DNA from: CAIVVT01 sp963757265
Lineage (GTDB): Bacteria > Acidobacteriota > Terriglobia > Bryobacterales > Bryobacteraceae
Reading direction: 5' to 3'
DNA length: 64,000 nt
NCBI GenBank assembly: GCA_963757265.1
Contig: CAVWRA010000006.1
Span: 992,001-1,056,000, forward strand
Below, one piece after another: positions 55,344 to 63,470 of the stretch (its first letter is position 1; each line of letters starts with the position of its first letter). The notes under the pieces were generated by a model, which saw nothing but the letters and a program-made list of their open reading frames with translations, was not told the origin of the DNA and did not search any database. The position numbers and the translations under genes were made by a program.

Positions 55344-56917
55344 CTGTTCGCCGCCGCCCGCACCGCGCGCAGTTTCGGCAGGATCGGACCCAACTCCACC
55401 GCCGACGATCCCGGCTGCCCCAGTCCGAAATACAGCGCACGATAGATCCCAAACAGTTCCTCGTACACTGCCGCCTCGCGCGGATCCGGCTCGACCACAC
55501 GGAAGCTCGGGCATAGCGCCGCCTGCGCCTCTTCAATCGTCTGGAACGCGCCGGCCGCCAGAAAGGCGAAGATCGCCGACCCCAGGCTGGTCACCTCCTG
55601 CTGCGGCACCAGCACCGGCTTGTTGAACACGTTGGCGTAGACGCGATTCAGCGTCTCGTTGCGTTGCGGCACGCCGCCGCCATTGATCACGCGGTCCACC
55701 CGCACGCCGTACTCGGCCATCCGTTCCAGCACGATCCGGGTGTGGAACGCCGTGCCCTCGATCGCCGCGAACAGCTCGTCCTGCGCCGTTGACCCCAGCG
55801 TCCAGCCCAGCGTCGCGCCGCCCAGGTTGGCGTTCACCAGCACCGTCCGGTCGCCGTTGTCCCAGGTCATCCGCAGCAGCCCCGTCGAGCCCGCGCCATA
55901 GCTCTCGATCCCCTCTGACAGTTGCTTGACGCTCGTCCCGGCGCGCCGCGCAATGGCCTCGAAAATGTCGCCCACGGCCGACAATCCGGCCTCGATGCCG
56001 TAGTAATCCGGGTGGATCGAGCCCTTGACCACGCCGCACACGCCGGGGATCAGTCCCGTCTCCTTCGCGATGGCCATGATGCACGTTGACGTGCCCACCA
56101 CGTTCACGATGTCGCCTTCTTTGATGCCCGCCCCGATGGCGTCCCAATGCGCGTCGAAGGCGCCCACTGGGATGGGAATCCCGGGCCGCAGTCCCAGCTT
56201 TCCGGCCCACTCCGCCGACAGCCCGCCCACCAACGCGCTCGACACCGCGTACTCCGCCGCCAGCTTCTCCCCAATGCCCTCCAGCAGCGGATCGACGGCG
56301 CTCAGAAACTCCTGCGGCGGCAACCCGCCCAGCTCCGCATTCCACATCCACTTGTGCCCGCTGGCGCACACGCTGCGCCGCACCGCGCCCGCCTCCTTCA
56401 GCCCGGCGAGCACCGCCGCCACGTAGTCGCAATGCTCCATCGCCGTCACCAGCCGGCCGCGCTTGTCCGGGTTGTGCCGCAGCCAGTGCAGCAGCTTCGA
56501 GAAGCCCCATTCCGATGAGTACACGCCGCCGCACCAGGCCAGCGCCTCCAGGCCCGTCTCGCGCCCCTTGGCCGTAATCTCGGCCGCCTCTTCCTTGGCC
56601 CGGTGGTCGCACCACAGGTAGTAGTCGTCCAGCGGCTCCAGCCCCGCGCCCAGCGGGATCACGGTCGAGCCCGTCGTGTCCAGCGCGATCGCCTCCACCG
56701 CGCTGCCCTCCACGCCCGCTGAGGCCAGCGCCGCGTGCGTCGCTCCAGCGAGCGCCCGCATGTGGTCCGCGTGCCTTTGCGTGGCGAAGTCCGGATCTTC
56801 GCGCTTGCGGATCACGGGGTACTCCGCGACCGCCGACCCGAGCCTTCCCTTCGTGCTATCGAACACTGAAACCCGCACGCTCTGCGTGCCGAAATCGACG
56901 CCCGCGACAATCGACAT
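55340..56917 (-). CDS. araB: Ribulokinase
   Basis: ATP-dependent phosphorylation of L-ribulose. 525 aa FGGY kinase: VAGVDFGTQSVRVSVF (phosphate 1), LDTTGSTVIP, PVGAFDAHWDAIGAG (catalytic Asp), GTSTCIMAI, and INGGGVPQRNETLNRVYANV (FGGY signature 2). ATG at 56917 with AGGGAGG ~8 nt upstream; an extra 7 residues would come from the GTG/ATG at 56938. Divergent from araD (93 bp apart), together supplying two of the three steps of L-arabinose entry; araA is not in the window. Confidence 0.95.
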   Translation of the reverse strand: MSIVAGVDFGTQSVRVSVFDSTKGRLGSAVAEYPVIRKREDPDFATQRHADHMRALAGATHAALASAGVEGSAVEAIALDTTGSTVIPLGAGLEPLDDYYLWCDHRAKEEAAEITAKGRETGLEALAWCGGVYSSEWGFSKLLHWLRHNPDKRGRLVTAMEHCDYVAAVLAGLKEAGAVRRSVCASGHKWMWNAELGGLPPQEFLSAVDPLLEGIGEKLAAEYAVSSALVGGLSAEWAGKLGLRPGIPIPVGAFDAHWDAIGAGIKEGDIVNVVGTSTCIMAIAKETGLIPGVCGVVKGSIHPDYYGIEAGLSAVGDIFEAIARRAGTSVKQLSEGIESYGAGSTGLLRMTWDNGDRTVLVNANLGGATLGWTLGSTAQDELFAAIEGTAFHTRIVLERMAEYGVRVDRVINGGGVPQRNETLNRVYANVFNKPVLVPQQEVTSLGSAIFAFLAAGAFQTIEEAQAALCPSFRVVEPDPREAAVYEELFGIYRALYFGLGQPGSSAVELGPILPKLRAVRAAANS

Positions 56918-57010
56918 TCGTGCCTCCCTAAACTGCACACGCTATCAAACCGCGTCCCCGCGTGCACGCCGCCGCCGCGGCCGCTGGTGCGCGATGCTGG
57001 TAGCACGACC

Positions 57011-57703
57011 ATGCTCCTCAAGACACTGCGTGAAGAAGTCCTCGAGGCCAACCTGGAGATCGTCCGCCGCGGCCTGGTGCTCTACACTTTCGGCAACGCC
57101 AGCGGCTACGACCAGGCCAGCGGCCTGGTGGTGATCAAGCCCAGCGGCGTGCCCTTCGACCGCCTGAGCGCGTCCGACATGGTGGTGACCAACCTCGACT
57201 CTCAGGTCGTCGAGGGCGACCTCCGCCCTTCCTCCGACCTCGTCACCCACGTCCTTCTCTACCGCTCTTTCGACGGCCTCGGCGGCATCGTCCACACCCA
57301 TTCCACCGCCGCCACCGCCTGGGCCCAGGCGGGCCGCGAAATCCCTTGCTTCGGTACCACGCACGCCGACTATTTCCACGGCCCCGTGCCCGTCACCGCC
57401 CCGCTCACCGACGAGGAGATCGCCGGCGACTACGAGCTCAACACCGGGCAGGCCATCGTGCGCCGCTTCGAGTCTCTCGATCCCCATTCGCACCCCGGCG
57501 TGCTCGTCCGCAGCCATGGTCCCTTCGTTTGGGGCCGCACCCCCGCCCAGGCCGCCATGCACGCCGTCCTGGTCGAGGAAATCGCCCGCATCGCCGCCCG
57601 CACCGTGGCCCTCAATCCCCAGATCCAGCCCATCCGCCGCTCGCTCCACGACCGCCATTTCCTGCGCAAGCACGGCCCCCAGGCGACCTACGGGCAAGGC
57701 TAG
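57011..57703 (+). CDS. araD: L-ribulose-5-phosphate 4-epimerase
   Basis: Converts L-ribulose 5-phosphate to D-xylulose 5-phosphate. 230 aa class II aldolase fold with metal ligands HTHSTAATAW, THADYF and HSHPGVLVRSHGPFVWG, and NASGYDQASGLVVIKPSG at the N terminus. ATG at 57011 is the family start. Divergent from araB; a shared promoter region of 93 bp is likely. The repeat array and IS elements begin ~30 bp after its stop. Confidence 0.96.
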   Translation: MLLKTLREEVLEANLEIVRRGLVLYTFGNASGYDQASGLVVIKPSGVPFDRLSASDMVVTNLDSQVVEGDLRPSSDLVTHVLLYRSFDGLGGIVHTHSTAATAWAQAGREIPCFGTTHADYFHGPVPVTAPLTDEEIAGDYELNTGQAIVRRFESLDPHSHPGVLVRSHGPFVWGRTPAQAAMHAVLVEEIARIAARTVALNPQIQPIRRSLHDRHFLRKHGPQATYGQG

Positions 57704-57734
57704 CGAACGAGAATCCCCGCACCGGCCGCGAGTG

Positions 57735-57890
57735 TGTCACCGAGCCGCGCCTACGTGACCCAGCCGCTTCCTGTGACCGAGCCGCTCGTTTCAGAGCCCC
57801 GACCGTGAGGGAGCGGTGCGTGACGAAGCCGCTCGTTTCAGAGCCGCGACCGCGAGGGAGCGGTGCGTGACCCAGCCGCCCGTTTCAGAG
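57735..57890. repeat. Family C repeat array (~47-bp units), left part
   Basis: Units contain GCCGCTCGTTTCAGAG then CCGCGACCG, then GAGGGAGCGGTGCGTGAC. About two and a half units precede the first IS. Each unit has inverted CCGCTC/GAGCGG arms, so it is a REP-like hairpin. Further single units separate the IS copies (59439-59491, 61069-61117) and follow the third (62666-62742). Empty copies lie at 3831-3862 and 52197-52318. Confidence 0.85.
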
Positions 57891-57971
57891 ATGGAATGAG
57901 AAGGCCGGCCCCCGGCGGGATGCGTTAAGCTCCCAATGGTTGCGCACTCGAAGTGCAAAAGGAGACCGGCC

Positions 57972-59087
57972 ATGAAGCAGAATACCACTGTGAAACGGAG
58001 ACCGAAAGGTGAGTCCGCAGGCCCGCGCGGGCCGATCACGATCGGCCTGGACCTGGGCGACAAAAGCAGTCGCTATTGCGTGCTCAACGAGCGGGGCGAG
58101 GTAGTGCGGGAGGCCAGCGCGGCGACGACGAAGAAGGGGCTGTGCCAGGCCTTCGGCGCGCGGCCGCGCTGCCGGATCGCGCTCGAGGTGGGCACGCACT
58201 CGCCGTGGGTGAGCCGCCTGCTGAGCCAGCTGGGCCATGAGGTGATCGTGGCCAACGCGCGCCAGGTGCGGCTGATCAGCCACAGCAGTCGCAAGGACGA
58301 CCGGTTGGATGCGCAGACGCTGGCGCGGCTGGCGCGCGTCGATCCGCAGTTGCTGCATCCGATCCGCCATCGCAGCGCGAAAGCGCAGCGGGACCTGATG
58401 ACGATCCGGGTCCGCGCGACGCTCGTGGAGGCGCGCACGGCGCTGATCAACGCGGCGCGCGGACTGGTGAAGGCCACCGGCGAGCGGCTGCCGGCCTGCG
58501 ACGCCGACAATCTGGGAACGGCGCGGCTGGAGGCGCTGCCCGGCGACTTGCAGGCGGCGCTAAAACCGCTGCTGGAGCAGGTGGAATCGATGACGGTGAA
58601 GATCCACGCGTTGGACCAGCAACTGGAGCAGATCGCCCGGGAACAATACCCGGAAACCCAACTCCTCAAGCAGGTGAGCGGAGTCGGGACTTTGATCGCT
58701 CTGACATTTATCTTGACGGTGGAAGACCGCGAGCGCTTTCAAAAAAGCCGTGACGTGGGCTGCTACGTGGGCCTGCGGCCCAGGCGCAGCGAGTCGGGCC
58801 AGAGCCAGCCGCAGCTGCGCATCACCAAGGAAGGCGACATCTATCTGCGGACCATGCTGGTGCAGGGCGCGCATTACATTCTGGGCTGGCGCGGGCCGGA
58901 CACGGACCTGCGGCGCTGGGGGCTGAAGCTGGCCGTGCGCGGCGGCAAGAACGCCAAGAAGCGGGCCATCGTCGCGGTGGCGCGGAAACTGGCCGTGCTG
59001 CTGCATCGATTGTGGACCACGGGCGAAGTCTATGAGCCGCTCCGCAACAGCAACGCCCGCTCGCGTTTGAAACGAGCGGCAGCTTAA
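57972..59087 (+). CDS. IS110-family DEDD recombinase, copy 1
   Basis: 371 aa. The N-terminal RuvC-like DEDD domain has D27 (IGLDLGD), E72 (IALEVGT), and D110/D113 (KDDRLDAQ); the C-terminal Transposase_20 domain has VSGVGTLIAL, GLRPRRSESGQSQ with the catalytic Ser (~S275), and KEGDIYLRTMLVQGA. ATG at 57972 has AAAGGAG 8 nt upstream; the longer frame from 57936 lacks a ribosome-binding site. Identical in sequence to copy 2. These enzymes are guided by a structured RNA from the element's own non-coding end. Confidence 0.95.
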   Translation: MKQNTTVKRRPKGESAGPRGPITIGLDLGDKSSRYCVLNERGEVVREASAATTKKGLCQAFGARPRCRIALEVGTHSPWVSRLLSQLGHEVIVANARQVRLISHSSRKDDRLDAQTLARLARVDPQLLHPIRHRSAKAQRDLMTIRVRATLVEARTALINAARGLVKATGERLPACDADNLGTARLEALPGDLQAALKPLLEQVESMTVKIHALDQQLEQIAREQYPETQLLKQVSGVGTLIALTFILTVEDRERFQKSRDVGCYVGLRPRRSESGQSQPQLRITKEGDIYLRTMLVQGAHYILGWRGPDTDLRRWGLKLAVRGGKNAKKRAIVAVARKLAVLLHRLWTTGEVYEPLRNSNARSRLKRAAA

Positions 59088-59438
59088 ATGGATTGGAGTG
59101 TGATGCAAATCGCCGGGTTCGGGTGACTGCGAGGTCGCGGCGGAAGAGCGTTCCTGGAAACGGGGGCGCCACTTCGGCACAGAGATGGCAGCACCCGTTC
59201 GAAATTGAGGACCCCAACTGGCACCGGAGCAAACCGCTCCATCAAGAGTGCGAATGGAAGCAGGGCGATCCGGCGGTGGCGGAACAGACAACAGAGCATT
59301 GCCGGGAACAGGCGGCAGAACAGAGCAGTGCTGAGAATAGGAAGACGCGAGGACGCCGCGGCGCCTCCCGTCGGTCGGCCAACAGCGGCAGGAAAGAATT
59401 TGAGAAAAAACCCTTGACCGGGGCAGCCTTCTCATGGA
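59088..59438 (+). ncRNA. Candidate bridge RNA region, IS copy 1 right end
   Basis: 351 bp non-coding segment between the recombinase stop and the right terminus. By visual comparison it is identical to the corresponding segment of copy 3, though the CDS of copy 3 differs at ~28 positions in its middle. In IS1111-type elements the guide RNA is expected at this end. 59133-59141 (GGTCGCGGC) is complementary to the target just right of the crossover. RNA boundaries and folding are not known; not computed here. Confidence 0.45.
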
Positions 59439-59572
59439 AGCCGCGACCGTCAGGGAGCGGTTGCGCTGTTCCCCAGCCGCCCGTTTCAGAGATGGAATGA
59501 GAAGGCCGGCCCCCGGCGGGATGCGTTAAGCTCCCAATGGTTGCGCACTCGAAGTGCAAAAGGAGACCGGCC

Positions 59573-60688
59573 ATGAAGCAGAATACCACTGTGAAACGGA
59601 GACCGAAAGGTGAGTCCGCAGGCCCGCGCGGGCCGATCACGATCGGCCTGGACCTGGGCGACAAAAGCAGTCGCTATTGCGTGCTCAACGAGCGGGGCGA
59701 GGTAGTGCGGGAGGCCAGCGCGGCGACGACGAAGAAGGGGCTGTGCCAGGCCTTCGGCGCGCGGCCGCGCTGCCGGATCGCGCTCGAGGTGGGCACGCAC
59801 TCGCCGTGGGTGAGCCGCCTGCTGAGCCAGCTGGGCCATGAGGTGATCGTGGCCAACGCGCGCCAGGTGCGGCTGATCAGCCACAGCAGTCGCAAGGACG
59901 ACCGGTTGGATGCGCAGACGCTGGCGCGGCTGGCGCGCGTCGATCCGCAGTTGCTGCATCCGATCCGCCATCGCAGCGCGAAAGCGCAGCGGGACCTGAT
60001 GACGATCCGGGTCCGCGCGACGCTCGTGGAGGCGCGCACGGCGCTGATCAACGCGGCGCGCGGACTGGTGAAGGCCACCGGCGAGCGGCTGCCGGCCTGC
60101 GACGCCGACAATCTGGGAACGGCGCGGCTGGAGGCGCTGCCCGGCGACTTGCAGGCGGCGCTAAAACCGCTGCTGGAGCAGGTGGAATCGATGACGGTGA
60201 AGATCCACGCGTTGGACCAGCAACTGGAGCAGATCGCCCGGGAACAATACCCGGAAACCCAACTCCTCAAGCAGGTGAGCGGAGTCGGGACTTTGATCGC
60301 TCTGACATTTATCTTGACGGTGGAAGACCGCGAGCGCTTTCAAAAAAGCCGTGACGTGGGCTGCTACGTGGGCCTGCGGCCCAGGCGCAGCGAGTCGGGC
60401 CAGAGCCAGCCGCAGCTGCGCATCACCAAGGAAGGCGACATCTATCTGCGGACCATGCTGGTGCAGGGCGCGCATTACATTCTGGGCTGGCGCGGGCCGG
60501 ACACGGACCTGCGGCGCTGGGGGCTGAAGCTGGCCGTGCGCGGCGGCAAGAACGCCAAGAAGCGGGCCATCGTCGCGGTGGCGCGGAAACTGGCCGTGCT
60601 GCTGCATCGATTGTGGACCACGGGCGAAGTCTATGAGCCGCTCCGCAACAGCAACGCCCGCTCGCGTTTGAAACGAGCGGCAGCTTAA
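59573..60688 (+). CDS. IS110-family DEDD recombinase, copy 2
   Basis: 371 aa, identical to copy 1 as translated (all DEDD residues and the Ser motif intact). Same ribosome-binding site and start context. The identity implies very recent duplication or gene conversion. Confidence 0.95.
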   Translation: MKQNTTVKRRPKGESAGPRGPITIGLDLGDKSSRYCVLNERGEVVREASAATTKKGLCQAFGARPRCRIALEVGTHSPWVSRLLSQLGHEVIVANARQVRLISHSSRKDDRLDAQTLARLARVDPQLLHPIRHRSAKAQRDLMTIRVRATLVEARTALINAARGLVKATGERLPACDADNLGTARLEALPGDLQAALKPLLEQVESMTVKIHALDQQLEQIAREQYPETQLLKQVSGVGTLIALTFILTVEDRERFQKSRDVGCYVGLRPRRSESGQSQPQLRITKEGDIYLRTMLVQGAHYILGWRGPDTDLRRWGLKLAVRGGKNAKKRAIVAVARKLAVLLHRLWTTGEVYEPLRNSNARSRLKRAAA

Positions 60689-61068
60689 ATGGATTGGAGT
60701 GTGATGCAAATCGCCGGGTTCGGGTGACTGCGAGGTCGCGGCGGAAGAGCGTTCCTGGAAACGGGGGCGCCACTTCGGCACAGAGATGGCAGCACCCGTT
60801 CGAAATTGAGGACCCCAACTGGCACCGGAGCAAACCGCTCCATCAAGAGTGCGAATGGAAGCAGGGCGATCCGGCGGTGGCGGAACAGACAACAGAGCAT
60901 TGCCGGGAACAGGCGGCAGAACAGAGCAGTGCTGAGAACAGGCGGCAGAACAGAGCAGTGCTGAGAATAGGAAGACGCGAGGACGCCGCGGCGCCTCCCG
61001 TCGGTCGGCCAACAGCGGCAGGAAAGAATTTGAGAAAAAACCCTTGACCGGGGCAGCCTTCTCATGGA
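60689..61068 (+). ncRNA. Candidate bridge RNA region, IS copy 2 right end (with 29-bp duplication)
   Basis: 380 bp; equals the copy 1 segment plus a 29-bp tandem duplication of the stretch that starts GAACAGGCGGCAGAACAGAG. If the RNA spans this part, its fold should be altered, so this copy may be non-functional or tolerant of a longer loop. Confidence 0.4.
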
Positions 61069-61198
61069 AGCCGCGACCGTGAGGGAGCGGTGCGTGACCC
61101 AGCCGCTCGTTTCAGAGATGGAATGAGAAGGCCGGCCCCCGGCGGGATGCGTTAAGCTCCCAATGGTTGCGCACTCGAAGTGCAAAAGGAGACCGGCC

Positions 61199-62314
61199 AT
61201 GAAGCAGAATACCACTGTGAAACGGAGACCGAAAGGTGAGTCCGCAGGCCCGCGCGGGCCGATCACGATCGGCCTGGACCTGGGCGACAAGAGCAGTCGC
61301 TATTGTGTGCTCGACGAGCGGGGCGAGGTAGTGCGGGAGGCCAGCGCGGCGACGACGAAGAAGGGGCTGTGCCAGGCCTTCGGCGCGCGGTCGCGCTGCC
61401 GGATCGCGCTCGAGGTGGGCACGCACTCGCCGTGGGTGAGCCGCCTGCTGAGCCAGCTGGGCCATGAGGTGATCGTGGCCAACGCGCGCCAGGTGCGGCT
61501 GATCAGCCACAGCAGTCGCAAGGACGACCGGTTGGACGCGCAGACGCTGGCGCGGCTGGCGCGCGTCGATCCGCAGTTGCTGCGGCCGATCCGCCATCGC
61601 AGCGCGAAAGCGCAGCGGGACCTGATGACGATCCGGGTCCGGGCGACGCTCGTGGAGGCGCGCACGGCGCTGATCAACGCGGCGCGCGGACTGGCCAAGG
61701 CGCTGGGCGAGCGGCTGCCGGCCTGCGACGCCGATAATCTGGGAACGGCGCGGCTGGAGGCGCTGCCCGGCGACTTGCAGGCGGCGATAAAACCGCTGCT
61801 GGAGCAGGTGGAATCGATGACGGTGAAGATCCACGCGTTGGACCAGCAACTGGAGCAGATCGCCCGGAACGAGTATCCGGAAACCCAACTCCTCAAGCAA
61901 GTGAGCGGAGTCGGGACTTTGATCGCTCTGACGTTTATCTTGACGGTGGAAGACCGCGAGCGCTTTCAAAACAGCCGCGACGTGGGCTGCTATGTCGGCC
62001 TGCGGCCGAGGCGCAGCGAGTCGGGCCAGAGCCAGCCGCAGCTGCGCATCACCAAGGAAGGCGACATCTATCTGCGGACCATGCTGGTGCAGGGCGCGCA
62101 TTACATTCTGGGCTGGCGCGGGCCGGACACGGACCTGCGGCGCTGGGGGCTGAAGCTGGCCGTGCGCGGCGGCAAGAACGCCAAGAAGCGGGCCATCGTC
62201 GCGGTGGCGCGGAAACTGGCCGTGCTGCTGCATCGATTGTGGACCACGGGCGAAGTCTATGAGCCGCTCCGCAACAGCAACGCCCGCTCGCGTTTGAAAC
62301 GAGCGGCAGCTTAA
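61199..62314 (+). CDS. IS110-family DEDD recombinase, copy 3 (variant)
   Basis: 371 aa with all catalytic residues. Differs from copies 1/2 at scattered sites, e.g. NERG to DERG, GARP to GARS, LLHP to LLRP, LVKATG to LAKALG, AALK to AAIK, REQYPE to RNEYPE and FQKS to FQNS. All changes fall in the central part; the C-terminal catalytic domain end is unchanged. Confidence 0.95.
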   Translation: MKQNTTVKRRPKGESAGPRGPITIGLDLGDKSSRYCVLDERGEVVREASAATTKKGLCQAFGARSRCRIALEVGTHSPWVSRLLSQLGHEVIVANARQVRLISHSSRKDDRLDAQTLARLARVDPQLLRPIRHRSAKAQRDLMTIRVRATLVEARTALINAARGLAKALGERLPACDADNLGTARLEALPGDLQAAIKPLLEQVESMTVKIHALDQQLEQIARNEYPETQLLKQVSGVGTLIALTFILTVEDRERFQNSRDVGCYVGLRPRRSESGQSQPQLRITKEGDIYLRTMLVQGAHYILGWRGPDTDLRRWGLKLAVRGGKNAKKRAIVAVARKLAVLLHRLWTTGEVYEPLRNSNARSRLKRAAA

Positions 62315-62665
62315 ATGGATTGGAGTGTGATGCAAATCGCCGGGTTCGGGTGACTGCGAGGTCGCGGCGGAAGAGCGTTCCTGGAAACGGGGGCGCCACT
62401 TCGGCACAGAGATGGCAGCACCCGTTCGAAATTGAGGACCCCAACTGGCACCGGAGCAAACCGCTCCATCAAGAGTGCGAATGGAAGCAGGGCGATCCGG
62501 CGGTGGCGGAACAGACAACAGAGCATTGCCGGGAACAGGCGGCAGAACAGAGCAGTGCTGAGAATAGGAAGACGCGAGGACGCCGCGGCGCCTCCCGTCG
62601 GTCGGCCAACAGCGGCAGGAAAGAATTTGAGAAAAAACCCTTGACCGGGGCAGCCTTCTCATGGA
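62315..62665 (+). ncRNA. Candidate bridge RNA region, IS copy 3 right end
   Basis: 351 bp, no difference from the copy 1 segment seen by eye. Conservation despite divergence of the upstream CDS argues for function or for recent conversion of the right end. Confidence 0.45.
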
Positions 62666-62742
62666 AGCCGCGACCGTGAGGGAGCGGTGCGTGACGGAGC
62701 CGCTCGTTTCAGAGCCGCGACCGTGAGGGAGCGGTCGTGTTG
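62666..62742. repeat. Family C repeat array, right part
   Basis: About one and a half units after IS copy 3: AGCCGCGACCGTGAGGGAGC, then GGAGCCGCTCGTTTCAGAG, then a second partial unit ending GAGCGGTCGTG. The intact TTTCAGAGCCGCGACC junction here is an unoccupied insertion site. Confidence 0.8.
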
Positions 62743-63470
62743 CAACGGCGCCGCGACCCCCAACTTGCGCTGGGGACACCGAGGCCTACTATCCTTCAAC
62801 GATGACCACCTCAGCCTCTGCCGAGGGCGACACCCAAGCGCCCCCCCGTGGACGTTTGGGTGTCGCCCGCGCAGCACTCACACGACCCAGTCGCGCGCTG
62901 TGACGGAGCCGTGCCTGCAGGAGCGTTTTTTCGTTTCTCATTCGCCCATCGAAAGGCCATCAAAGAACATTTCCAGCGAACCTGATTTAATGTTGCTAAG
63001 CCATTTGTTTGCCACACATCCACCCTGAGGCACTGTGCGTCGTGTTAATGTGACCTCTTAATGTTTGTAACCCCTATCATTGCAATAGATCCACCGTGAC
63101 GCCCGGTGCCGCGCGTTAATGTGGCATGTTAATGTTCGTAAGCTCAATCATTGCAATAGATCCACCTTGACGCACGGTGCGGAGTGTTAATGTTGGCCAA
63201 AATCCCCCTCAAATTCACTTAAGCCCTTTGTTTGCCACAGATCCACCATGAACCACCGTGAAAATCAAATCAGTCCTTTAAAATTAAACACTTGCGCACA
63301 TCGTGAAAACGAATTTTTCGCAATATTCCGCTAAGTCCTTTAGAAAACTGCGATTACAAAAAATGGCAAAAAACCGCATTTCCCACGGTCAGAACACGGT
63401 GAAAACCGTGTTTTTTCGCGGTGAAGACACGGCAAAAACCCTGTCTTCGCGCTTGAATCGCACCGCGCCG
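62743..63470. other. Non-coding region with low-GC tail and short direct repeats
   Basis: No gene recognised. From about 63000 the GC content falls visibly against the rest of the window. Degenerate ~71-bp direct repeats occur: 63076-63095 and 63147-63166 are identical 20-mers (ATCATTGCAATAGATCCACC), each followed by similar GACGC.CGGTGC and GTTAATGT blocks; a third, poorer unit precedes them. CATGAACCACCGTG-type repeats follow at ~63247. Confidence 0.6.
63393..63416 (+). terminator. Candidate intrinsic terminator
   Basis: 8-bp perfect stem AACACGGT/ACCGTGTT with a GAAA tetraloop followed by TTTT. A second hairpin of similar design follows at about 63422-63446. No plus-strand gene directly precedes it, so it may end read-through from the IS array, or simply be a repeat hairpin. 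Confidence 0.55.

Larger units (their letters stand above)
57889..59438 (+). mobile_element. IS110-family element (IS1111-like), copy 1
   Basis: 1550 bp. Boundaries are fixed by comparing the three copies with empty family C units: TTTCAG|AG...|AGCCGCGACC, so an AG dinucleotide (CT on the other strand) is the crossover. Subterminal inverted repeats ATGAGAAGGC at 57896-57905 and its complement at 59426-59435 sit 7 and 3 bases inside the ends, as described for IS1111-type elements. Contents: 81-bp leader, recombinase CDS, 351-bp right non-coding segment. Confidence 0.9.
59490..61068 (+). mobile_element. IS110-family element (IS1111-like), copy 2
   Basis: 1579 bp; same boundaries, AG crossover and subterminal repeats as copy 1, from which it differs by a 29-bp tandem duplication in the right non-coding segment (about 60911-60968). 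It sits in the next family C unit, 51 bp after copy 1, in the same orientation. Confidence 0.9.
61116..62665 (+). mobile_element. IS110-family element (IS1111-like), copy 3
   Basis: 1550 bp with the same ends and AG crossover, in the third family C unit, 47 bp after copy 2. The first ~175 bp and the last ~657 bp are identical to copy 1, while 61291-62008 differ at about 28 positions, so it is a mosaic of two IS variants. Confidence 0.9.

Noticed and set aside
57735..62742. Possible CRISPR array because of ~47-bp repeats
   Set aside because: Units are adjacent without unique spacers of regular length, each is an imperfect hairpin, the intervening sequences are IS elements, and no cas gene is present.
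61112..62779. Minus-strand open frame of 555 codons over IS copy 3
   Set aside because: Antisense to the recombinase; parallel antisense frames in copies 1 and 2 are broken at different points, and no family is recognised.
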